Source of the DNA: Camillea tinctor | Taxonomy: Eukaryota > Ascomycota > Sordariomycetes > Xylariales > Xylariaceae | DNA: 64,000 nucleotides | NCBI GenBank assembly: GCA_022578605.1 | Contig: MU394052.1 | Span: 1,302,001 to 1,366,000, forward strand | Reading direction: 5' to 3' | Shown here: in pieces, positions 56,398 through 64,000 of the stretch | How positions within the stretch are numbered: position 1 is the first letter of the stretch | Layout: every line of letters starts with the position of its first letter | The notes under the pieces: generated by a model | Seen by the model: the letters and a program-made list of their open reading frames with translations, nothing else | Told to the model about the DNA's origin: nothing | The model's database searches: none | Position numbers and translations under genes: made by a program

Positions 56398-58606
56398 TCA
56401 ATCCTCCTCGAGTAGCGCCTTTAGCGCCTGGACAGTAACCTCGACGACCTGAGGCCTGCGGCTCTTCTTCGCGCACTCCTTGAGGATCTCCAGGCCGTTG
56501 TTCTTGCGTATCTCGTCGCGCGCTAGCTTACCCGCTTCGCCCTCGCACGAGACCATGTTGCAGACGACGAAGGCGCCGCGGTGCCGCAGGTCCTCGTTCT
56601 CCTCAGCGCACAAGCCGAGCACGACCTCGACTCCCCGTTTACGCTTGACAATACCCTTCACGACGCCCTCGAAACCAGTGAGGGATGCAAGGCCGCCGCC
56701 AGCTGCGCTCCGGGTCCCTTCGTCTTCGGCGTCAGCGAGCGCTAGGAGAATGTGCAGTCGGTTCGCGGCTTGTGGTGTGTCTTCAGCGTAGAGAGCGATG
56801 CCTTCGACGGATTGCATCAGGTTGCAGACTAGCTCTACGGCTGCTTTGGAAACGCGAGCATTTGTCGATAACAGCTGTTCCTCGATCTCGGGCCACGCCG
56901 CACGAATTATGGTAGCGCGGGTATCGTCGTCCGTCGAAGCAAGGTTAGTGAGAGCCATCAACGCTTCGAATGTCGGTAGCAGATCCCGGGTATCAGCATT
57001 AGGATCCGGGGGAAGAATGCTGGCAAGAGGGCGAATGGCTGAGTTCTGGGGTCGAGCACGAGTGCCTCCAAAGACCAGAGCTGGATTGGTGCTAATCAAA
57101 ACGCGTGCCAGCGCTTGTGCTGCGGTTCGTTTCGCCTGCATTTCTGTGTCTGGTAAGGCTGTAAAGGCAGCGATGAGGAGGTTGACTGCACCTTGCTGGG
57201 CGAGTTGGCCTCGCAAGTTGGCTGTTACTGATAGTGCGAAAATGATGGAAATGATAATGGAAAGGGATGCAACAGAACCATGTCTACTGTGGGTGACCAG
57301 AATGGGCACTATGCCAGCGTCAAACACTTTTTTACACCGGGCCGAGACGTGGTCGTCATCGTTAAGGGGATTCGGGGGTGGGAGCTTGCCGCCTGCGTTC
57401 GCGTAAGCCTTAAGTTGATGCATTTTCTTCTCCTCTTCCGACTGTGATGGTTGATAGCGAGTAATATTCATAAATATGCTCAAAGCACCGTATGTTAGAG
57501 GAGATTTGGCGGGGGCATCCTTGAGAACCTTAACAAGATTTGTTAGAAGCTCCTTGTCATGAGCCACTTCCTCCTTGACTGTGGGTTGAATGGTGGCATA
57601 GGCCAGACCCTCAACCGAATGTCGTTTGCCATTTTCCGAGTCTGACACTAGCATCTTCGTAAATTTCTTAGAAAGATCTTCAATGCTGGTGACAGCCGGC
57701 TGAATCCTACTTCCTGTTCCTTCCGCCGTCTGCTGGGCCGACGGTACCGCCTGAAGCCTCAGGTCAGCCCTTGCACCTAAAGATGCAAAATCACCTCCAT
57801 TGAAGGTTTTCGAAAGCGGGTGGTGATGAAAGCGGAAGCTTTAAGGTGCCTACCCTCAATTTGGCCAAGATGACAGCGGCTAGATTCTGTACCGTTTCCG
57901 AGTGGCGCCTTATGGCGATTGAGCCCTCCGTGACTTTGACATCGGGATCGGCGGCATGTATAGCCTTGCACAGCTCTTCGGGGTCCTGGTCGACAACCTC
58001 TTCCAACCAGTCGGTACAATACTTTCGGATAGCCTCGCGGCACTGAGAGTTCATAGAAGCGGCGTTCAGCATTTCCAAACATGCCGTCTCGACCTTCCGA
58101 CTCTTCCACTTCCTACGCATCAAGGAGTCTAAACTAGGGAGAAATCCCTCGCTAAGGAATATCTCGGCAGTCATGTCTGGGGCAATGGGGAAGATGGCAG
58201 CGGCAACACAGAAGGCGACTATATAGTCATCGTAGGTGCCCCTCTTCACACGGTCGAAGAAAAACTGCTTCATAGAGGAAGCCCCCTTGTCCCCGCTAGC
58301 CTTAAGGTAGGCCGAAACGGTTAAGACGGCGTGTCCGCGGACAGAATCTGCTTGTCTCATATCGAGGTAGCCTAGCATGGTATCGAGACACACATCGTCA
58401 ATAACGCTACAGACGGAGCTTTCCTTGTTCTTAGTGGTAGTGTCGTCATTCAGTAGTTTGGTGAGCTGGTCCAGCACCTGGCAGGTCTCATCGTCCTCCT
58501 GGCCACCCTCCATTAGACGAGCGAGGAGCAATTGAGCCTGATCAGTAGTGGGGAGCTTGGTAAGCTCCTCCGTGTTAGAGTTGAGGTGGATAGGTTGTTC
58601 ATCCAT
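56398..58606 (-). CDS. cro1: UCS-domain myosin co-chaperone (CRO1/She4/UNC-45)
   Basis: Two exons (58606-57854, 57750-56398), 701 aa, close to the length I recall for Podospora CRO1. The N-terminal part is an all-helical armadillo-like region (LLLARLMEGGQEDDETCQVL, VRGHAVLTVSAYLKASGDKG). The UCS region follows, with FVxNxSxYxPSxxE-like SALSIFMNITRYQP and DAGIVPILVTHSR, then LRGQLAQQGAVNLLIAAFTA, PTFEALMALTNLAS and AVELVCNLMQSVEG. It ends with RHRGAFVVCNMVSCEGE. UCS proteins fold and stabilise myosin heads; in Podospora cro1 is required for the change from syncytial to cellular state in sexual development. The 103-nt intron has a GTAGGC donor and a GCTGAC branch 13 nt before CAG; it joins ILAKLR to AVPSAQQ in frame. 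Convergent to TRM2. Confidence 0.92.
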
Positions 58607-60222
58607 GATGTCTGTCTGGTCTGGTTATGTGTATGTATGTGGTTGAGCAGGATAAGAAGAGGAAGAAGATGATGAAAATAAATGTAAAATACTTAAGAGG
58701 CAAGAGGTAAGCTAGGTGGGTGGAACGTAATGTGGTTGTAAAGATGATGTAGTCAAGTAAAGTAAGGTCTGGTCTGATCTGGTCTGGTCTGGTCACGTTC
58801 GTTGGTGAGGAAGGGCCTTGTCTTTAAATAGGAAGGAATTGAGCTGAAAGATTATGGTTGTTTTTTCTCTTACAAAGTCAGAAAGTGAGAAGGGGCGCCC
58901 TTATATATATAGGTTAGAAAGTTTAAGTAGGTAGGAGCAGTACATACAAAGTGCAGGTGTGGTGTGAATGGAAGCAAGGTGGGGTAATATGGTCCCAAGA
59001 CTTTGGTGAATACAATACAAAGTTTAGATTGTGCCAAGCTTCAAGGTGTGACGGGAAGAGTGAATAAAGATCGATACAAGTTTCCTAAAGAAAAGTTAGA
59101 GAAAACCATTGGACCTGCACATTGAGAATGTATATAGGTACTTAGGTAACCTAATGCTTATTTAGTTCTTTGGTTATTTTCTCAAGCTATGAAGCTTAGT
59201 TGATATAGACTGTGTAGTAAGTAAGTGTAAGTTGCGTATAAATGAGTAGATAGTAGGTAAGAGAGTTTATAAGAGCGAATTTGATCGTACTGAAAGGTAA
59301 CTAGGTAGGTGGGTGCTAAGTGCTTCAAATACGTTGTCTCATGTTGTTATCAGGTTGCCGCCTTCACGTAGTATGGAAGTAGGTATTGCGAAAAAAGGGT
59401 TTTGGCTGCATGTTATGTGTGTGCGTGTACCTCATAGACCAGGATGATGTTGAAGGGGTCTAGAAGCCTTTACCCCGCTAAAAATCCGCATAGCTCTCTG
59501 CTACAAAAGCTTCCTGGGATCTGCTAGAGAATGACGTCGTTTTCTCTTTTTCAGGTACCTTCACTGGTCAGGTGAATGCAGGTGGTTTCCTTTAAGTCAG
59601 TAGGTACTTGGGTACCTGATGTAGCTAGGGTTATCTGGGGGGAGCGCGTATCCCAGTCCTACATACTATATGTAGCTAATGATGTACCTAGGTTGGGTTA
59701 TGGCAATGTAATGTAATGTACATACATGCTATGCTGTAAGTATATACTACCCATGCGACTGGTATGTACAAGATTTACTCCCTACATATAGCAACTTACA
59801 TATAACAAAGAACTTTTTTTTATGCTCGACTGGTTTGATAACTTATTTGCCTCCTTTCAACCACGTGCACGCGCAACGTAAGATTCTCTTACATGTACAT
59901 TTTATTCCCTAGGACGCGAACACGAGGTCTAGCAAGGTACTGAGTAGATACTTATACTTTCGGTACTTACTTACAAAGGAAATAGTTTAAAAAGAAAAAA
60001 AGAAAAGTAAAAGAAAAAAAAAGCCCAGACGCCCCCCAGACGCCCCCAGATCACGCCCCCGGATCACGCCCACAATCTCCTGATCTACACTACAAATACG
60101 TAAGGCTTTCAACCTTTATCATCCTACCAACGCCAACCTACCTACCCTACACTATACGTAGGTAGGGTAAGGGTCGTGTAGAGGTTGGGTTGTTAGCCTT
60201 GGCCCACCACCAAACAGCCAAG
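58607..60222. other. Divergent promoter region between CRO1 and TFB4
   Basis: No gene is supported. It contains a GGTCT pentamer repeat at 58766-58793 near the CRO1 start, TACC/GGTA motifs throughout, and a C-rich stretch with GACGCCCCC repeats near 60025-60070 upstream of TFB4. Confidence 0.5.
58766..58793 (+). repeat. (GGTCT)n short tandem repeat
   Basis: Five to six pentamer units, one with a change, about 160 nt upstream of the CRO1 start codon. Confidence 0.85.
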
Positions 60223-61332
60223 ATGAATCGCATAGATGCTTCAGACCATTACGATGAGAGCTCATTCGCTGCCCAGACACCCTCCCTCCTCACCATAGTC
60301 ATCGATACCAATCCGCGAGCCTGGGCTGCCCTTCACCATGTCCTTCCTATTTCCAAGGCCATTGCCAATATCCTGGTATTTGTCAATGCTCACCTCGCCT
60401 TTGGCAACGACAACCAGGTAGCTGTTCTGGCTGCCCACACCAACCGCGCAGTCTGGTTATATCCCAAGTCTCCCAACCCCGATGGTGGGAGCTACGGCCG
60501 TGGCCAGGATGTCCACATGAGTGGCGTTGAGCCGGAGCTGGGTACCTCGGCCAACAAATACCCTCAGTTTGCGCAGATCGAGACGTCCATCCTGACGTCG
60601 CTCCGTGCCCTCATCGACAGCACTACCGCCGCCGACCTCAACCCGACCACCCTCATCTCCGGCGCCCTCACCATTGCCCTCTCCCACATCCACAAGACCT
60701 CCCTCGCCTTCGAGCCCCCCAAGACCTCTACCGACCCAGCCAACCCCACCACCGCTGCCGCTCTCACCTCGTCCTCTACCGCCACCCCGAACCTCCACGC
60801 GCGCATCCTCGTGCTCTCCGTGTCCGACTCGGAGCCCGCGCAGTACATCCCCACCATGAACGCCGTCTTCGCCGCCTCGCACGCGCGCATCCCGCTCGAC
60901 ACCATCACCCTGCACGGGACGCCCACCTTCCTGCAGCAAGCGGCCTTCATCACGGGGGGCACGTACCTGTCGGCGGCCGCCAACCCGCGGGGCCTGCTCT
61001 CGTACCTCATGTTCGGGTTCCTGGCCGACGCGGACGCGCGGCGGTCGCTCGTCGCCCCGACCCAGGACTCGGTCGACTTCCGCGCCGCCTGCTTCTGCCA
61101 CCGCGACGTCGTCGACACCGGCTTCGTGTGCAGCGTGTGCCTGAGCATCTTCTGCGGCGTGCCCGACGGCGCCGAGTGCCTGACCTGCGGCACCCGCCTC
61201 GCCCTCGGTGCCTACGGCGCGAAGCCCGCCGTCGTCCCCCGCAAGCGCAAGAAGAAGAAGATCGCCCGCGTTAATGGGAGCGGTGGTGGCGAGGACACAG
61301 GTAGTGCCACGGGGACGCCGGTTCCGCCTTGA
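60223..61332 (+). CDS. tfb4: TFIIH core subunit TFB4 (p34)
   Basis: Intronless, 369 aa. The ATG at 60223 is chosen; the eleven earlier in-frame codons begin with TTG. The von Willebrand-A-like domain starts with SLLTIVIDTNPRAW and continues with VFVNAHLAFGNDNQVAVLAA and ARILVLSVSDSEPAQYIPTM. ITGGTYLSAAANPRGLLSYL precedes the C-terminal C4-type zinc finger, with CFCHRDVVDTGFVCSVCLS and ECLTCGTRLAL. A lysine-rich segment (RKRKKKKIAR) and a Gly-rich tail end the protein. It serves in transcription initiation and nucleotide excision repair within TFIIH. Insertions of Ala/Thr/Pro-rich sequence in the middle (about residues 175-195) are typical of filamentous fungi. It converges with the taspase-like gene. 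Confidence 0.94.
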   Translation: MNRIDASDHYDESSFAAQTPSLLTIVIDTNPRAWAALHHVLPISKAIANILVFVNAHLAFGNDNQVAVLAAHTNRAVWLYPKSPNPDGGSYGRGQDVHMSGVEPELGTSANKYPQFAQIETSILTSLRALIDSTTAADLNPTTLISGALTIALSHIHKTSLAFEPPKTSTDPANPTTAAALTSSSTATPNLHARILVLSVSDSEPAQYIPTMNAVFAASHARIPLDTITLHGTPTFLQQAAFITGGTYLSAAANPRGLLSYLMFGFLADADARRSLVAPTQDSVDFRAACFCHRDVVDTGFVCSVCLSIFCGVPDGAECLTCGTRLALGAYGAKPAVVPRKRKKKKIARVNGSGGGEDTGSATGTPVPP

Positions 61333-62195
61333 AAGAGAGAGAGGGAAATGAGAAAGGTGGTTGAGGAAAAGACTGGAAAGAAATATATATATATATATCT
61401 CACTTACCTATAACTACCGAACTTGTCATACCCACCTCTAGTTTCTTACATTAGATAACTCTACCTACCTACCTACTTGCTTTTACGCTGATAAAGGGGG
61501 TAGTGGTGGTAGAAGTAAAGGGGAGGACTTTATCCCATATGATCAATGAACTTGCATATTCCGATGGAAAGGAGTGGAGTTTAAAAAGGGGGCAAACGGG
61601 GTGTCTTTATTTCCCCCTCCTTTTAGTCAGAGGAAAGAAACGAAGTATTTGGATTTTGGAGTATAGAATACAGGACTTCAACATATTAAAAGCGTTGAGA
61701 GGATTACGAGACGGAAGTAGAGCTGGAAATAAAATATAATAAGACGTATAACGTAGACCTACGAGTTTGCCCCAGGGTACTATGATTAGGCTTAGGGAGT
61801 AAAGGCCAGGATTGGTGGGAAAATTAATAAATCATTGATTCTACTGTCTATCTGCCTATCTAAGGTGGTCAAATTCGTCTTCTCGAAACAGTCTTCTCGC
61901 GTTCTACTGTGCGTCGTCTCCTGGTTCAGCCTTGCTTCAAAGATCAACAACGCGTGTTACTCACTCCAAAATCTCGGAAGCGACTGTTCATCCATGCGGA
62001 ACCCATTCTCGAGACCCAGTTGGGGAAGCAAGCGTAATGTCTAGAAAGGATGCATTATAGAGCCGTTCAAGAAAAAGTAATGATTAAGCCAACCTAGGTC
62101 AATGGGCTAATTCGATTGCCACCATCTTATATAATGTGGGAGAGGGGAGAGGTATATATAGGGAGAGAAAGATAGGGGTTGTGTCTAAGAGCGAT
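61333..62195. other. Convergent intergenic region between TFB4 and the taspase-like gene
   Basis: No gene is supported. It holds 3' UTRs; a (TA)n run lies at 61384-61397, directly after the TFB4 stop. Confidence 0.5.
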
Positions 62196-64000
62196 TTAAA
62201 GTATGTGAATCTTTCGAGCTCCCTGAGCTACACCATTGCCTCCATCATTCACACGGGACATCACGCAAGAGGGGTCGCGATCGGTAGAGCCCATCGAAGC
62301 CAGGGCAAAAGAATCGGTGTTGTGCGCAAAGTAGAGGTAGTATCCTACGGGGCTCTTCTTGACGGCCATGACACCGATCGCTCCGGCGGAGGATGAGTAC
62401 TTGACACCCGGGTGCTCTTGGAAGTCGTTCAAGATGAAGCTTTCGAGAACGGCACTCTCATCATCATCCACAATATCCTTGCCGTCCTTGCCGCGGCGTG
62501 TTCCGTGGTAAATGCGTTCCGCGCATTTCTGAGAAGCTACGGTGGTAGCCATGTGTTCGCCGGTCCCACTGGTTACAGCAGCTACTACGATCCCATCCCT
62601 GTCACTTTCAGAAGCTGGAATGATGGCCGTGCCGATGCCCACCAAGGCCGCTGGTCCTATGCGGCCTCGGTGTTTCATACCAATTCCCCCAGAAGATGAA
62701 CCAGCAGCTATAAAGCCGAATTGGTCGATAGCAATCGCCCCTACCGTATCGGTGATCCTGTCCTCATCGCTGTTGCTCAGAACCCCAGATGGTGGCAAGA
62801 CAAAAGGTAGGCTGACCTCTGGGAGGCTTTCCAGCGTAGCAGACTCATTAATTCCGTCATGGGATGACACAGATGATGTAGGATCTAGACTAGATGACTC
62901 ATTGCTGTTGGTTGTAATCAAACGCGGATGATTTGATATTTGAGTTGACAGTTTAGTTGTCGCATTTTTTGCGCTTGAAATAGGGGAACCGAGGAAGCTA
63001 AGAGGACTGCGCTCGAAACTCGACTTAGGTGACGGCTGGGAAGTTAAACTGCTAGATGACTTTGGTGATATAGACTTTTGTGGAGTCTGCGTAGGTGTTG
63101 TCATCTCCCAGGGCGACCCATTGGCTGGTGAATCGGGTTGTCCCTCGTTCCAAGTCCCTGTCAAAATCGCGTTTGTATGGTCGCGGCGGGAGGACTCGCT
63201 CTCATAGTCAGTGCTGGTACCAGCTCTATCATAACTTGTCGATGATGGGCTCAATGAATCTTTTGCTTCGGCCCGCCTCAGATCTTCCTGCCATCTAATA
63301 TAACGGTCACGAGCATTTCTCGAAATTAGCCACTCATTTGGAACAAGCGTTATGCCTGACTCCCATGCAAATTCCTTCGCACCGTCGCCAATAAGTAGGT
63401 TTGGAGGGACGCGTCGGAGGGACAGAGGCTTATTGCTACTCTCGAGTATCACCTTGGCTAAACTTATGGGATTTTTTATATCTATCGCACCAGACCGTTA
63501 GGCACCGACCTCCATCTCGGGTCTGTCTATGAGCTAGGGGATTTGATAATAGACTTACTAGGGACGGCACCGCATGCACCGCTCCGCCCCAGATGATCAA
63601 CGAGGGTGGCATCACACTCAACAGTACCATCGATTGCCAGGTTGCTCCCATAGCCAGCATTTGTGATTTCCTTGTCTTCGAGTACTTTTATGGCAGCCTC
63701 AACTGCATCGATAGCCGAGCGCCCTTCTTTGAGGACTTTCATGCTTACACGAGCAGCACTAATGCCATATTAGCATAAATATTCAACGCTCCTGGAGAGG
63801 ACTGGCCAGTAAATTTGGCAAACCTGCACGTACTCGCTGCAAGCCCCCAGATGAATTTTCTCGTTCTGGGTGCTGTGATATCCGGCCCCCGCATGGATGA
63901 AAATGGCAGAAACTGGTGCTTTTTTGCGCCTGCTTTTGCGGTCCGTGGTCCCGTCCAGGGAAAGGGCATTATCAGGTTCAGAGGGATAGTAGCTCACTGA
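62196..64000 (-). CDS. Taspase-like threonine aspartase (N-terminal nucleophile, asparaginase family), 5' partial
   Basis: Three exons are visible (64000-63834, 63758-63559, 63481-62196), 550 codons plus stop; the start codon lies beyond the window end. The Ntn-hydrolase alpha part has VSAIFIHAGAGYHS, then HLGAC-SDAARVSMKVL across the first intron, and ITNAGYGSNLAIDGTVECDA. The second intron joins GACGAVP to NIKNPISLAKV. A long Ser/Thr/Pro-rich linker (about 160 residues) leads to the catalytic Thr in ITDTVGAIAIDQFG (codon 62745-62747). AAGSSSGGIGMKHRGRIGPA and VAAVTSGTGEHM follow. In animals taspase cleaves MLL and TFIIA precursors after autoprocessing; fungal substrates are not established. 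Introns are 75 and 77 nt with GTACGT and GTAAGT donors. Confidence 0.9.

Noticed and set aside
60457..61193. Minus-strand frames of 209-214 codons
   Set aside because: They are shadows of TFB4, whose zinc-finger cysteines and domain order are convincing.
1..64000. CRISPR array, rRNA or prokaryotic operon structure
   Set aside because: There are no regularly spaced repeats, no rRNA-like sequence, and the genes carry spliceosomal introns.

Overview
The window is nuclear DNA of a filamentous ascomycete (Pezizomycotina). The gene set fits Sordariomycetes best: a PRO11/HAM-3 striatin, a CRO1-type UCS protein, a DUF3433 membrane protein, a FunK1 kinase and a HET-domain relic. Most introns are 45-105 nt, GT-AG, with CTAAC/CTGAC-like branch points, and genes lie about 2-4 kb apart on both strands. 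Intergenic DNA is littered with TACC/GGTA and TACCTAGGTA motifs; I suspect Xylariales but cannot prove the order from this sequence. All gene models and splice sites were read by eye.

Layout. 0.5-1.5 kb: histone H2A.Z (-). 4.2-4.8 kb: secreted protein (+). 5.9-6.3 kb: C-terminal relic of a HET-domain gene. 6.3-12.7 kb: gene-poor. 12.7-15.2 kb: an almost ATG-free stretch that looks like a very long leader for the RRM/R3H RNA-binding protein at 15.2-17.2 kb (+). 19.3-22.2 kb: DUF3433 membrane protein (+). 23.1-23.8 kb: small secreted cysteine-containing protein (+). 25.2-27.9 kb: striatin (-). 29.4-30.3 kb: MBL-fold protein (+). 31.3-32.3 kb: hotdog thioesterase (+). 34.7-35.2 kb: small hypothetical protein (+). 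35.7-37.1 kb: DLT1 (-). 38.1-40.1 kb: nucleoporin NDC1 (-). 41.1-43.5 kb: FunK1 kinase (-), followed by a 378-bp MITE-like inverted-repeat element. 44.8-45.8 kb: PEP12 syntaxin (+), convergent with COX18 (46.1-47.3 kb, -). 48.4-50.1 kb: ALG11 (+), convergent with gamma-glutamyltranspeptidase (50.6-52.7 kb, -). 54.0-55.9 kb: TRM2 (+), convergent with CRO1/She4 (56.4-58.6 kb, -). 60.2-61.3 kb: TFB4 (+), convergent with a taspase-like threonine protease (62.2 kb to the window end, -, N-terminus missing).

Most genes are core housekeeping: chromatin, secretory glycosylation, endosomal SNARE, mitochondrial insertase, nuclear pore, TFIIH and tRNA modification. Two, striatin and CRO1, are known developmental genes in related fungi. 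There is no biosynthetic cluster, CRISPR array, rRNA or convincing tRNA.

The least expected signals are: (1) the strand-specific ATG depletion over about 2.47 kb before the RRM/R3H gene, where the only ATG is followed at once by TAG; (2) the MITE-like element with 47-bp inverted repeats beside the FunK1 gene; (3) three stop-free introns whose length is a multiple of three, which leave long reading frames intact and could mislead annotation or be retained; and (4) a gamma-glutamyltranspeptidase model whose first coding exon is only 4 nt.
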